A stretch of DNA of 64,000 bases. Source: Linnemannia hyalina (Eukaryota; Mortierellomycota; Mortierellomycetes; Mortierellales; Mortierellaceae). A program made the translations under genes and the position numbers. Under the pieces are notes generated by a model. The model searched no databases. It saw nothing but the letters and a program-made list of their open reading frames with translations, and had not been told where the DNA came from. The stretch spans positions 186,001 to 250,000 of the forward strand of contig JAHRHY010000013.1 of NCBI GenBank assembly GCA_019671135.1. The letters run 5' to 3'. The stretch's first letter is position 1; every line of letters begins with the position of its first letter. This document shows, piece after piece, positions 1-13,300 of the stretch.

Positions 1-860
1 TCCCGCTTTCCAATTAATTGGCTTTTCTCCCCGAGATTACTTGCTTTCCCTGTCCTGTAAAGTTCTCCAACAATATCCCTTATTTGCATTTTTTATGCTC
101 GCCAACAATTTCTTATCATTTTATCAAAGCTCTCGCTCCAATACCCCTTTGCAGTTTGTGCTCTCTAGCGACAATTATAAGGTTGTATTTTCATTACAGA
201 TGATTAAAATGGTGGGTGTCTTCGACAACAAATGCATTGCAGAGAGAATGTCTAGGCGCACGATCTGTCAATATCGATTCAAGCACATGAACAAAGCAAC
301 CTCGGTCGATGTGTATGTGCTACTTTTAGAGAGTGGAAGAAAGAAGTGATTTATATGTAACATAGTGTTTCATATGTCAGAGAACTTGAATAGTACCCGC
401 GGCTCCGCTCGCGGAGGTGTGGAGCAAGTATGGGGTGATGAAAAAAGAGATATTGTTTTCACTCCGAAAGATAACATATGACCAACGCCACCAACATCTA
501 GATTCTTCTGATGTCACGAGCATATGCATGTTCTTTTGACATGGTGAATAAAAGTCTTGGTGGAAGCAATGCAACGATGTGGAGGGGAACATGCTTCACC
601 ATGGTCATCCTCCGTGTGTAAGTAAGTGTCAGTACACTCTATCCCAACCCCCACACGAAGTGACTGCGTGACTGCCTTTCCCACTCAATCTAATTTTCAA
701 ATTGTCGAATTTGCAAAGCAAGACCCCCCATGACGTTAAAAAGTAAATTTCAGACCCAGCTACCACGTTTTCAAATCCAGCCAGTATATAGAGGCCGCTA
801 CTTTTTCCCCCTTGCTTTTTTTCTTTCTCTTTCCTCAACCTACTGATCCGTTTGCCATGA
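1..860. other. No gene recognised
   Basis: AT-rich sequence with several short open frames, none with coding-like composition, splice signals or a recognisable motif. I see nothing here that I can support as a gene. Confidence 0.5.
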
Positions 861-1350
861 CCTAAAAGGGCCATGACATTTAAGGGCCAGGACCTGCCTT
901 GAGCAGGACCTTTAAAGGCCTAAGGATCAGAACCTTGACCAGGACCTTTAGGATCTAAGGGACAGGATCTTGACTAGGACCTACAAGGGCCTGCTAATGG
1001 TCAAGATCTTGACCAGGACAAGGATAGGGCCAGACCACCTTCCATTCCTCACTCTTCCCTCTCTCTTTCCCTCTCCCCTCTCCAGCCACTGCATCCGCAA
1101 TCAACAATCAACCACAATCAACAGCCATCAACAGCCATCAACAAGGAGACAGTCATCAGCCCCATCTTCCCTCTTTCCCCCCTCCCTCTTTTGCAATCAA
1201 CCTTTCCCATGCTAAGATCGCCTCCCTCCTCTCGTAACTGGATGCCACCAAGACCAGCAGCCTGCTAGGCGAAGTCATCACTGACAACAGCACTTTCGGG
1301 ATCAGCACTTTCGGGGTCAGCACCTTCGGGGTCAGCACCTTCGGGATCAG
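860..1350. repeat. Short imperfect direct repeats
   Basis: Two repeat clusters. At about 870-1025 the words AGGACCTTTA, AGGACCTA and GACCAGGAC recur in degenerate tandem order. At about 1288-1350 a unit close to ATCAGCACTTTCGGGGTC is repeated four times (period 15-16 bp). They lie directly beside the 412-bp tandem repeats that follow. Confidence 0.6.
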
Positions 1351-1363
1351 CACCTGGGCATCT

Positions 1364-2290
1364 GTGAAGGCAAGTATCTGGAAAGGAGTGTCGGCCGGCT
1401 ACCTTTAGGGAGAGGCATGGACTCTGAGACAACGCGACAGCAGCGGTTGTAGGACTCTTTTCAGCGGTTTGGCTGGTCGGCTTCTCATCTGGCTGGGGAT
1501 ACCCCGGGACAAAAACACGACAGGAATTCCCATCCAGATGAGAAGCCAGCAACCAGCCAAGCCGCTGCAAGAGCTCCGTGGCCGCTGTTTAGCTGAGTCT
1601 CATTGTTCATGGCTCTTGGACGTCCTGTCGGAGCCGGCGCCTGTACAGGTGCTTGCTTAGCCAGTGCACAGCTAACCGGTTTTTTTCCTCATTTTGTTTT
1701 CCATTCATCTATATACACCACGTCTGCACCGAAGACCTCTCGATGAGCTACGTGTGACCAAGAGCCAAGCCAGTATGAAGGCAAGTATCTGGAAGGGAGT
1801 GCCGGTCGGCAACCTTTAGGGAGATGCATGGACTCTGAGACGACGCGACAGCAGCGGTTGCGGGGCTCTTTTCAGCGATTTGGTTGGTCGACTTCTCATC
1901 TGGCTGGGTATACCCCGGGACAAAAACACGACAGGAATTCCCATCCAGATGAGAAGCCAGCAACCAGCCAAGCCGCTGCAAGAGCTCCGTGGCCACTGTT
2001 TACCTGAGTCTCATTGTTCATGACTCTTGGACGTCCGGTCGGAGCCGGCGCCTGTTCAGATATTTGTTTAGCCAGTGCACAGCTAACCAGGTTTGTTTTC
2101 TTGTTTTTTCGTTTCCATTCATCTATATACATTACGCCTACGCCGAAACACTTCTCGATGAGATACAAGTGATCAGGAGCCGGGCCAGTACGAAGGCAAA
2201 TATCTGGAAAGGAGTGTCGGCCGGCTACCTTTAGGGAGAGGCATGGACTCAGAGACGACGCGACAGCAGCGGTTGCGGGAGAGTCGACGA
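1364..2290. repeat. Tandem ~412-bp repeat, three copies
   Basis: The word AAGGCAAGTATCTGGAAAGG (with small variants) begins copies at 1367, 1778 and 2193, so the period is 411 and 415 bp; the third copy stops at about 2280. Copies one and two each contain an inverted pair, CTTCTCATCTGG and CCAGATGAGAAG, about 40 bp apart (1484-1549 and 1893-1958), which could form a hairpin. The copies are perhaps 90-95% alike by eye. No protein is evident; reverse-strand open frames across them are parallel translations of the repeat. Confidence 0.8.
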
Positions 2291-2663
2291 ACTGGAGCTG
2301 GAGGGGTCGGAGGCGTTTGTTAGAGGAAGCAGTGTCGGCGATGTACTCATCCTCGACGTCAACTGCTCGTTTTGGACTGCATAAAGCCTGCTGTGTAGAT
2401 GTTGTTGTGTGAGTAGACATGCCCGCGTCATCGGCGTCGGCTGCTCGCTCTGGGCCGGATGAAGTCTGATGTGTCGATGTTGTTGCGTGGTTAGACATAT
2501 GACGTCGGGCCGACTTTGCAACGAACTCCACCGTTTCATGGAAACTCAGCGCGTTCACCAACGCAAAAATCATCGATGATAAGTTGACTTCGCATCTCTT
2601 GGTCTGATCTTTCTTCACTCCGTCTGTCGCCTTGATCCAGCCAGTGAAGTTTGTGATTCCCAT
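1896..2663 (-). pseudogene. Truncated gene start, possibly XPG/Xrn1-like nuclease N-terminus
   Basis: An ATG at 2663 opens a reverse-strand frame starting MGITNFTGWIK. After about 125 residues, near 2283, it passes into the third copy of the 412-bp repeat and ends at 1896 inside the second. The opening Met-Gly-Ile, an aromatic and Trp-Ile, followed by a hydrophobic strand (SSMIFALVNAL), recalls the N-terminus of 5'-3' PIN-fold nucleases (FEN1/XPG, Xrn1), but no acidic catalytic cluster follows and the rest of the domain is absent. I read it as a gene start cut by the repeat. The nuclease link is weak; it could be an unrelated family. Confidence 0.35.
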
Positions 2664-2720
2664 TTGATGGTTAGTGCCAGTGAGTCGCTCTTCTTTTTTT
2701 CCTTTCTGTCTTGGAGTCAA

Positions 2721-3302
2721 TGTTATTTATGGAGGTTGATTCAAACTCTCTTATTCTGAGTGGGAGGCGTCTGAATTAATGGCGCATTTTTCATTGTTGC
2801 GTCCACTTAATGCGAATCATGAAGGAATGGGGAAAAAGTACGATCTCGGTCTGGTTTCTCATTTTCATGGTGTTTTCGTGCTGCTCAAGTATCCCTTCCA
2901 TTGTCAGAGGGTTTTGACAACATTATCTTTTATGAAGGCTCGGCTCTGAGACTATTTTATCCACACTTATTGTTCTGCCTGTCCATCTCGCTGATGTGTA
3001 AAAGTGAGGGAAAGGTGATAGGAAAATAAGTTGATGTGGAGGTTCCTCTTTTTTTATGTGACGGAGTGGGTGCTCTATGTGTTTTTTTTTGTAAATATGG
3101 AGAGGACCCTGCTCGCAGAATCAATCGAAGGGATAAAAAAAGTGGTCGAAAACAGATACTGAATATAATTGTTCAATGGGTATCAAGGTGATGGGGTATA
3201 GTGAGACGACATGAAAGAGAGTATGGGCGTTTGAGAAAGAGGAATTAGAGGGTTGACATTCGAAAAATGAAACATAGAAAGTGAAAGGAGCTAAATAGTC
3301 CC
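2721..3302. other. Intergenic, 3' flank of the DUF3712 gene
   Basis: No coding frame recognised. It holds the downstream region of the reverse-strand DUF3712 gene and is AT-rich with short T runs. Confidence 0.5.
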
Positions 3303-6300
3303 TTAAGCTGCAGGGGCGACAGGAGGGGTGGTCACCTCAGGCGAAGGGGTGGGGGTGGGGCTTGGTGCGACTGTGGGCGTAACAGAGGGAACAACTGGCT
3401 CGGGTGTAGGGGCTACGACGGGTGTAGGGGCTGCGAGGGGGGTAGGTGTATAGGCGTACTCCTTGTAGTACCAGTCCTTGATCATAGCAAAATCAGATCC
3501 AACTTGAAGCGTGATTAGACCCCCGGTCTCGGGGTAGACAATGCCGCTGTTCAAATCTGGGGCCATACCAACAGGGTAGCCGGGGAGGGTAACCTTAGGT
3601 GACCAAGAGACAGTCAATGTCTTGACGGGACCGGCAATGGCAGCAGGGACAAAGTTCTGAATGAACTGGAGCATATACATCTGTAGACCGAGCTTCTGGA
3701 GCTTCATCTTGAAAGTGATGGTCTTGGACTCGCCGGTCTTGAGAGTGTACTGCAAGTCATTCGTAAATATGAAGGGACTGAATGTGCTGCTTCCTCCTGG
3801 AGCAGTAACGGAGAGGAAGGATGGGGCGTAGGCAAAATCACTATCCGCCAATGTAGCATCTCCTGTCACTGAGAACTCATAAAGGAACGAGTTGCTGAAC
3901 GTGGTAGTCATCTCGATGATGCCATCATCGACGGTGGTTGGCAGGATCTTGACAGTCCAGACGTTGCCATATGCTGTTGGGGGAGGAGTGGCAACGATGA
4001 GATTCCGGGGAAGAACAAGAGATGTCTTGAGTGTCGACAGTCCAATGTTCAAAGCGGGGTTGGAGGTTGCAGTCGAATTGGCCCACAAAGTCATAGTGGG
4101 GGACATCATGGTGAGGTCAGTTGCGAAAGGACCAGCACTAGCTGCGGTGAAGCTTTGTCCTAGGAGTGAGGGAACAATGTTGTCTCCTGGCACGAGGCGA
4201 AGATTAAAGAGCTCAGTGTATCCGATTCTGTTTTCGTCGTCATATCCCTTGTATCCTGCAGCCATACCCATGGTGCCAATGTTGAGGGTAAGCTGACTGG
4301 GATTGTGAATGTTGACAACGGTGGTGACGAAAATGAACCCGGCCATAAAGTTGGGAATGATCTCGAGGACCGACATGAACTCGATGTTATTGAGTCCCTG
4401 AAGACCGGCCAACGTAGACTTGACGTCAATAGGGATGCCCTTGATCTCCATCAAACCGAATGGGCCAAGATCCAACATCGAGTCGGCAGAGCCGCGGAGG
4501 CCGAGTGTGTAGTTGGTGGCCAAGTTCAAGCGGCCGACAAAGGTCGTGTAAATGTCGTGGGAGCCGTCAGGAACGACCAAAGGAGCAGCAGGGGTGTTGG
4601 CCGACACCTTGGAGCCGACAGTGGTGGCATCAGTGTACTCGGTCTTGAGGGTGCCGACAACTTGACCGTTTTCATCCAAGATCTGAACGTTCTGAGCAAG
4701 CTGCTTAATGGGAACATCCATCGCGAAGGGGAGGTTGGTGTCGGCCGTGATGCTCGACGTGGCCATAGGAGCCCAGGTGCAGGCCTCGCCGCAGGCAAAG
4801 TCCATCTCCATCGCGTTGATGGTTACCGCCGAGATTGGGGGTTCTTGGAGAGGAGGAAGGGCAGTGTCGAGGAGGAGAGTCTTGATAGCAGCGTCCAACC
4901 ATGAAACACCGGGGGCGCCGACACCTTGGGCCTTGAGAGGAGTGGCAACCCCACTCAACGCGTTGTGGAAGATACCCTGGATGTAGGGGGTCTTGTCAGT
5001 GCCGTCGGCAGCGATGGTGGCGTTCAAGGCGAAGCTCGAGTTGCTGTGGGGGACTAAAGCCATGTTGTAGGCAAAGGCTGGTCCAAGGGTGTGACCGGCA
5101 AACTGAGTGTCGAACTGCGAGACGGGGATGGTCATACCGATGGTCGAGGGGTTTGACAGCGATGCGCTGATAGTCATGTGCATACCCGCAGAGTCGATGG
5201 CGGTGATTTTATAGTCCAACAGCTGCAGACCAGGCAGCTTGTTGAATCCATCGAGGGTCACAATCTTGGTCATCGAGACACCGGGGAGAGAGGCACCCAT
5301 GGCGTTGACGACAATGCCTGTGGCAGTGATGGTCCACTCGAACTTTTCGTTGTTCAAAGCAAAGGTGGTGAAATCGGCAAATGCAGCGCCATCGGTAATA
5401 GCAAAGGGAACACCAGCAAGGTTCAAAGTCGCACCCTGGTTAGCAATGGCATTGACAGTGGGCATCGCCATGGTACCAAGAGCCTTGCCGTTGAAGGAGA
5501 TGATGAGAGGATTGGGGAACATAATCTCGGCATCCAGGGGTCCGGTCTTGGTGATGGCTCCGACAACGTCAGTAGAGAAGCTGGTCTCGGTAGGGGCGTT
5601 GAGGGTGATGGCATCAAAGGCAATAACTGAGCCGTCGACGAGGATCTGAGCAATGGGGGTACCGACAACAGGGATCAATTTCAGAATAGTCTGGTCAGTA
5701 GCGGTGGGGACGCCGGTCTGGGTGTAGGGAATCGTGACCTGGTAGTCTCCAACCTTGACGGTGGTGGTCATGGTAATATCGACAGCGAGTCCTGCCATGG
5801 CCTTGGTCACAAAGTCGGCAACATTGAAGCCAACAAACAGATCGGGCGAGGGGTTTCCGCCAGCCTGGAGAGCGAGGAGGCCGTCAAAAGCGGCAGTGTT
5901 CAAGCCATTCGCGACAGCCTGGTTGCGAATCAAGGCAACGAGGTCATGAGGATCGGTGTTCATAAGGAGAGGGGCCGTGATGGTGCCAGCGCCGACACCA
6001 GGGATGACTGGGGGAGTGCCAAAGGTAGAGACAACAGTTCCGAGGGAAACACCGTTGTAGGTAATCGTGGAGTCAATCGAGAGAATAGTCATGGGAGGGA
6101 CAAAGGGGTTGTTGACAGTGACAACAGTCTGGGCGAGACCATCGACAAGGGTAGTGTCGAGAACAACAAGCGAGGCACCAGCGAGCAGCTTTGTTGGGAG
6201 ACCAGGCATCTGAGTCTCAATGTTCAATGCGCCAAAGGCAAGGGTGAGAGAATCGACAGCTGTGCTGGTAGGGGTGCCGACGATGCTGACAGTAGCACCA

Positions 6301-8570
6301 GCACCGCTAGTGTACAAGGTCAGTAGCTCCATGCCCTCAGGCGAAGCAGAAGGGTTGATCGACGATGAGGCCTGGATGGTGTTGGCGCCAGGGACAATGG
6401 CCAAGTTGGGCATGGTGACAGTACCAAGAGCGACACCCTTGTAGACAAGGCTCAGCACAATATCTCCAGCGCTGAGCGAGATCGACGAGGGGTTGACAAT
6501 GACGACAGTGATGGCCATGGTCAGTTCAGTGGTAGTACCAGAAACGACCTGCAGAGCTGAAATCGAGGGAGCGGGGTTGGTAAGACTCTGGAGTCCGCTG
6601 AGAGCAGTCGAAGCATTGAATGCGATGTTGACTAGGTTGACTGTGCCGATTGAGGTATTGGCATAAACCGAGGCCTGACCGACAACGTTGAAGGGGAGAT
6701 CAGCACCAATAGTCAAGTCGCGGTTAAACTCCTGGAAGGCTGTCTGCGAAGCCTGATCGACAACAAGAGGGGTCTGCAACAGGTCGAAGGTCAAAGTGCC
6801 GGCTGCCATGTTGGAGGTCGAAGGGTTGTAGCTCGAGTTCAAGCTGGCAACAGCGACACCACCGCGAGTAATAGTGAACGAGTTGGCGACCTGAGTGAAG
6901 GAAATGTTGAAACCGAAACCGTCGGGAAGTGAGTAGTTGGCAATGACACCAGTGGAGGTAGTGACAGGCTGGTACGCGGTCGGAGGAGTGAAGGCGAGAC
7001 CCAAGGCACCGAGGTTCAAGGACTTGATGAGCTGCAAGGGGGAAGGGCTCTGAAGAGGAACAGTCAACTTGAGCTGCTTGACAGCGGTCGACAGCCACTC
7101 GATCGAGTTGACACCATCGGGCTTGACCTCAAAACCAGTGGCAATAGTGTCGGTGAGCTCATTGCCAACGTAGCGCGACATCATCTCGGACACGATAGCA
7201 AGACTCTCGGGGGTGGACTGGGGGACGAGGTAGCCCTTCATGCTCAAGATCTGGGGGCCACGGACCATAGTCAGGTTAGAAGAGGTGACATATCCCATGA
7301 GGGTATCCTTGTAAGAGATGGCGAGGGTGAGGGCGCCCATGTACATCTGGATGGAGGAGGGGTTGTTGACGGTGGTGTCAATGTCGATTAGGATACCCTT
7401 TCCAGAAGGGTCATCGCCTGGGAGCGCGAACTTTTCGATCTTGATACCCGAGAGACCCTGGAATGCTGCATGATAGGGACAGAAAATATAAGTAATGAGT
7501 ATGGGTGCTTAAAAGGTATGGAGATTGTGAGGAGTAGAGGTGGAAAATGGATCGCAGACAAAGAGGGAGAAGGGGGGGGGAGAGAGAGAGAGAGTAATGC
7601 TTACCGTTGACAGTGATGTCCTTATCCAGGTTGAGGTTCTTGACGGTGCGGCCAAGAGCCTTGACATTGAGCTTTCCTGAGAGGTGCCAGACAAATGTCT
7701 CGGCGTTGAGCATGTAGGCGGAGAACTCTGTGAATGCCGCGTCGTCAGTGATCTGGAAGCTGCTCTGCAAGTTCAAATCACCCTGTCCACCGCTAGATGA
7801 TAGGAAAAGTAAGGAGGCAAACAGAAAACCGGTTTTGGCAGCATATCAGTAGATGGTAACAAAAGAATGGAAACGGCGAGACTGCAACCGAGTGGTTACA
7901 GGGAGCAAGAAACAAGGACAGGTAGCATCAAAAACAAAGCTGGAAGATGACTTACGAGGCGGTGCTTGTGCCGGGAATGACAGTGGTACCGAGGACTTTG
8001 TTGTTCCAAGAGACAGTAACAGTGCCGGGGAAGGAGATGTCGGCGTGGAAGGGGCCGGTCTTTTCCATCTTTCCAACCATCGTAATGTCCATCGAGGTGG
8101 CCGTGGGGTTGATGATGTCCTGTACACGTGATGCATTGGCGGAAAGGGAAATATGAAGACGTGAGGATGAGGTGGAGGTGAAAGGAGGCATCCAACAGAA
8201 TGTGAAAAAGATGAAAGAGGGTGTGGGAGACGAGACGCGTTTAGAACCAATTCTTAGTGCTAATGAAGAATGAAGGATTTTTTTTTTTTCGTTGCGTTGA
8301 TCACACATAATATCCAAAATGGAGGAAGCGACTTACAATCTGATTAAAGTTGATGGTAGCCTTGTTCATGAGACCCTGAGCAATCTTAGGCATAATGACA
8401 TATAGAGCCAAGATAACAGCGATGATAATAGCAATGATATTCGTGGGGATGCAGCACATCCAGAACTTTCGGCGACGATAGAATTTGGGGCGTTCAGTCT
8501 GCTTGACATCTTCATACTCGTCAAACTCATCGTGCTGCTGTTCGTCTTCTTCACGGATGTCGAAAGCCAT
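3303..8570 (-). CDS. DUF3712/Tag1-like membrane protein, 1,582 residues
   Basis: Five exons on the reverse strand: 8570-8337, 8119-7956, 7792-7605 and 7465-3303 are certain from frame and GT...AG boundaries (four exons, three introns of 217, 163 and 139 bp; phases 0, 2, 1). The spliced frame is 4,749 nt. Residues 1-40 are acidic then basic and cytosolic-looking; residues 41-60 form one hydrophobic helix, giving a type II topology. The remainder repeats beta-rich modules with signatures such as NPS, LGTV and D-x-T-x-P-F, typical of fungal DUF3712 (LEA-like) proteins. The last ~50 residues are Pro/Thr-rich. Yeast Tag1, a vacuolar member of this wider family, acts in ending autophagy; whether this protein does is inference. 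Start chosen at the first ATG before the helix. Confidence 0.88.
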
Positions 8571-11500
8571 GATGATGAGTTAAAAAATAGGGATGCGGGC
8601 TGTGGATGTGGAGAGGGAAGGTGCTGAGGGGAGCGTCGACCGTTGGGGCAGTAAGTGACGAGTGATGGGCCTTGCCTAGGAGGGATGGCGAGGGGAAAGT
8701 GGATAGAGGGTAGAGGAAGAGGGGCGGGGCGTTGACGGGGGGGGGGAAGGAGAAACGAGGAGTGTGCCAAAGATTGATTCTAGGGGGCAGTGTGTCCTTT
8801 ATATATCGCGAGCAATTGCCGAAAGAAAAAGTCAAGGGACATGGGCGTTGGTGCAACAGCAATAGGCACAAAGAAAGGGACCGGTTTCTCTCGTAGCGCC
8901 CAAGACTTTGTTTATTCTGCTCTCAGGTTTTGTTGCTTGTTTGTTTGTGTTTGTGTTTGCTGTTGTAGGCATTGCAGTTGAGATGGGTGCTTTGGAGCAG
9001 TATGACTGTATGTGCATTGTTTCGACGAAATGGAAGAACTCGTTTGTTGAAAGATAGAACTCTTTCCGAGGCCTTTTTCACGAATAGTAAGAAAGCTCTC
9101 TTCCAAAAGTAACCCTATGAGACAGGTGCGCAATAGCGGTCGACCCCTCCGTTTTCATCTCAGACAGCGATACTTTTGGGTTTGTTCTTTACTCGCAATT
9201 GCTCTCACCTCAAAGCATTCTTGTCTCCCACCTTTGGCCTATCTGAAGCCTTGCTCTTTTTTTCCTCCACATCCCTTCGTCCTGAGACGTGGTCATTGTG
9301 TGGGTTTCCTATCGGAGGATGAAAAAGACATGGCCAGTGGAATAAATGCTTGTTAAGCTTGAATCTCCAACGAGTCCGTTCACACGCGTTTGTTTTGTTT
9401 TTCTCTCTTCCGTCTCCTCGTACGTCCTTTTCCGCCTTTTGCTTACTCTCGTTTACTGTTTAATCATTGGTTAATCCACAAGTACATGTCTTAGGCATGT
9501 CGTCGTTTCCACATTCCGCTGCTGGCATACACTAGTTCTGTATCAAGAGGTTCACAAGGCAATGTTGTGTGTGCATAATTTGGCTACTGGTGGATGAATA
9601 TATGAAGGGTAAAGTTGCAGATGGCTCGTTTCTGTGTAATGCGCAATGTGTAATGTGCGAGGTAGTTTTCCCTTCGATATCCACAACATCCCTCCTCTAT
9701 ATCCCCTTCCCATCCGAATGTATGCATGGCCGCTACATAAACTTTATTTTCCAGCCTAAATGCCGCCTTCCTTTGATACGACGCTCACTTTTTTGTGTGA
9801 TCGTTTTTTTTTTCTTGCCACTGCTCATATTTTTTTTCTTTCTCCACTCACCATAAAGAGGCAAAGACAAAGGGGAAGTTAAAGGAAGCAGGAAGGCAGG
9901 AAGGAAAGAGAGCGAAGGAGTTATTTTTTTGGGCATAAACAAGCTAGTCAACGATCGAGCTTTGTCCCCGACAAACCTAAAATCATTCGATTATTTGTTG
10001 ACAGTTGCGACCCATGGTCTCTGGCCTGCTAACATCGCCCATTTTTTGAGGCTATATTTTCTTGGCTCTCATTTTCTTTGTGTCTTGTCTGGGTGCCTTT
10101 TGATGGCGATTATCCGAAGGGTATTGTTGTTGTGATGAAGGAAGGGGGTATGGAAGAATTTCTTAGGCAAAATGAAAGAATTGATACCTCTTCAAGGATT
10201 CATCCATCTCCACAATGACCTGTCAGTGCACAGGAATCGAAGGAAGGAATAAGAGAGATGGAGAAAGGGATGGGGATTCATTGCACTACGGACCAGGGCT
10301 GTCTTTAAAAAAAAAGCTCTCGATTTTTTTTGGTTTATTGTTTGCCTGTTTGCCTGTTTGTTTGTATGTTTGTCTGTTTGTCTCTTTGTGTGCTTGTTTG
10401 TTTGTATTATTTTATTCGCATTTGTAACTGTAAATAAAAGATGTCTAGACCACTGTTGATAGAATTTCCACCAGAGAAATTAATCGCATGTTGACACTAC
10501 ACTTTACTTGATGCGCAGAGGTCATTGCGCTCCCGTTGATGGATCTACTCCCTCTTGCTCTTCATCCCCCCCGTTCCCCTCGCTCCTCGTGCCCTCTGCC
10601 TCCATCCACTCCTTCTATTTCTTTCTTCTCTCCTCACTCCTTGCTTTTCATCCTTCTCCGATCTTCCAATATCTCGCTCCTTGACGAAAATGTGAACCAA
10701 GGGAAATGGATATTCTGCACAACCTGCAGCAAGCTTACAAACACGGATGTACTACCAACTAGTAAGAAAACAATAGTCAGTCTCAAACCAATAAAGGCAT
10801 CGACAAACGCTTTTATATTTGACCTCGTTAGACAGGGGATGAAGGAGGTCGTAGCAAAAAGAGAGAGGGAACGTCATCATAGTGGACGTAGAAAGAATGA
10901 ATGGTCTACTAGTTGTCACCGGAAAAAATATGAATAAAACAAACACTGTAGAGGAGCCACCGATTGCTCGTGCTAATAGATTCATTGTTTCTTTGTTCCG
11001 AATGCTCGCACTGACCGTAAAAAACGATTCGGGTGGAGAGAATGAGTTGCGTTACAACCCTCATGATCGTACATCTTGGCAACGGTTTTTGCTTCAATGC
11101 AGGCCATCTTGGAGAGAGAAGAAGCAAAACAACAATGGAATATCGCTTCAACAAGAACATTCTAGATTGGTGTCTACCAATCGACGAGAGAGTAAGGTTG
11201 TAAACCATACACAGAGGGGAATGTCCATAGTACGTGTTTGTTGCTTGGTTTTGTTTTTGTTTTGATTTTCTGTTTGAAGCGGGCTCCTTCTCTGTCAAAG
11301 GCTCATAGGGCGTATACGGACGACCCTCTTCTCCATGGGGCTATATTATCGTGCTACAGACCTGTAATCGAGCTGTTTGTTGTCTGTAAGACCATGGATC
11401 CCGACACGCATGACTTTCCCGTCTTTTTTCACCGCATTGTTTGAGCGTCAAAGGTACGAGTGCATAAAATGGAAGTATGAGATTAGTTGGCAATTCCTAT

Positions 11501-12480
11501 GACAAAGACACAACAACAATTTCCGTCTCCCTCGTGAAATAGCGTGGTCTGTTTTCTACTTTTTATGGGTGTAGTGCTTGTTAGTAAGGTCCTGGGGTGT
11601 AACGCAAAAAAAAAAAAAAAAAAGGAAACCGGTCTTAAGTAATATCCAACGTCGTACGATAACTTCAGTACTGTACTATCAGGAGCAGACACAAGGTGTA
11701 CGTGTAACAAGGAATAGAGCATGGCCTAGATTATGAATGGGCACGATGAAAAATGAATATGAGGATATTTTACATCACTATTTTTCTCCAGGAGGGTTGC
11801 GACTACAACGTAGAAGTGTCAAAAGCGGTTGCGATACGTGGGACGTGTCCGTGCTGTACCTAATTTTTCTTAAACCCATTTCACTACCTCCAATGGATAA
11901 CAAGTAAGGCAAGTGACCTGGGGTAGAGGGGTTAGATCTTCACTACAAAGCTCATTATTGTTTTCTTCTCCGACCTCCACTCCTCTTGTACGGGTGTTTA
12001 CTTTGAGACGAAAAAATAATAGCGATCAGGACAGTTTGTAGAGTGGTGTCATTTATCCGAAGGAGGCGACGGGACAGTTGACGAAAAGGCGAAAGAAAAG
12101 TGGGGCAAAGATATATGGAAGTCGATGGCAAAGGCGGGGTGTTTACCTCAACGCGTCGTGACCCGTATGTTCCACGGACATATTGGCCACACGTCCTCGT
12201 GTCCTCCTTTATCATATCCAGAGCGGAGTTCTCTGGCCATTTTATTCCACGGCGGGTTTGGTTGCCAAAGACAACAGAAAAGGAGGGCTACTTCGATTTT
12301 AGAAAGAGGAAGGGAAAAGTAATGCTGATTGAAATCTGATTGGTCTATTTCTTTTACCCCATCTGCAAGAGACAATAACTTTTCCCCTTTCCTCCCAACA
12401 CAAAGGCATACCTTTTCATTTTCATCACCTATCTCATTCATAACATTTACACGTCCACACGCCCACACACCAAACACTTT
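8571..12480. other. 3.9-kb gene-poor stretch
   Basis: Upstream region of the DUF3712 gene, then AT-rich sequence. It includes a TTTG/TCTG-type simple repeat at about 10,330-10,412 and poly-T and poly-A tracts (for example 11,606-11,623). Open frames are short and low-complexity; I can support no gene. Confidence 0.5.
10330..10412. repeat. TTTG/CTG-rich simple repeat
   Basis: Degenerate tetranucleotide tract made of TTTG, CCTG and TCTG words on the forward strand. It has no evident coding role. Confidence 0.7.
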
Positions 12481-12483
12481 TCG

Positions 12484-12710
12484 ATGACCAACGATAACAT
12501 CAACATAGGAACTCCTTTTGACTCGCCAGCTCCGTCGCTGCCACCCTCGCCTCATGTTCGCTTTTGCACCGCTCCACAGCAGCAGGCCATCCATTAGCAA
12601 CAGGCGCAATATCCTCATCCGCACCGGTAACACCTCCCAACACCCTCCCCTCAAACGGGAAAAAAAGAGCCAATTGGTTTTCCACAGTTGAACGAGGCAC
12701 TGATAGACTG
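12484..12710 (+). pseudogene. Decayed short coding relic
   Basis: An ATG at 12484 opens MTNDNINIGTPFDSPAPSLP and about 17 more residues before a TAG. Continuing in the same frame through three stops gives a Pro/Gln-rich stretch ending GFPQLNEALID. A coding-like composition kept in one frame across stops suggests a decayed gene start. I do not recognise the family. The reverse-strand open frame at 12,148-12,654 overlaps it and looks less convincing. Confidence 0.3.
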
Positions 12711-12721
12711 AGCTCGTGTTA

Positions 12722-13300
12722 ACCTTAAATTACTCATAATCATACACCCACCTCTTCTCCCATCGCTTCTTCCTCCTTCGTCAACAACACATGCCTGGCA
12801 AGTAAAACAGAGTGCTTACACTTTGAGTAAGAAAGATGGTCTGTAATGTCATCCATCTTTTTTTTATAGCCATTCTTTTAATTCTGAAAAAATATCCCCA
12901 CGGATCCATCTCTTCCTCTTTCTTGCTCCCTCCTCATTGGTTTTTTCCGCTCTCATACCTCCCTGATCCCTCCCATTTGAACACAAAAAATAAAGACACC
13001 GGCATCTCACATGATCTACCTCTCTGCCATTTGGTCCCTCCAAACAACAAACACGCCCAAATCAAAAGATGGAAAACCTGTAATTTATCCCCCGAGCTCT
13101 TTGTGGTGTGGAGAGGAGCTTTACTTGAAAACATTTCTCCATAGCTAAAGCAGAACCCTGCCCTCTGGCCTCTTAATTTACGGCTCCGACCATGACACAG
13201 ACCAATCGTTGGCTTTCCTAACCACGCACTCAGTCCGTGCAAATGCAGATCAGGTAGCCCAATGCCTAATGTCGTATTCTCCGCCATTTTTCTTATGAAG
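12722..13300 (+). repeat. Dispersed repeat, two-module copy
   Basis: The first part (12,722 to about 12,930) recurs at 36,552-36,770 in the same orientation at roughly 95% identity. The second part (about 12,930-13,300) recurs inverted at about 53,275-53,660. This is the only copy holding both modules. No terminal repeats or coding frame are visible, so its class is unknown. Confidence 0.7.

Noticed and set aside
3892..6444. Forward-strand frames opposite the DUF3712 gene
   Set aside because: Shadows of a well-supported reverse-strand gene with membrane helix, modules and splice junctions.
12148..12654. 168-residue reverse-strand frame
   Set aside because: No domain or splice signal; it overlaps the more coding-like forward relic and a GC-shifted stretch.
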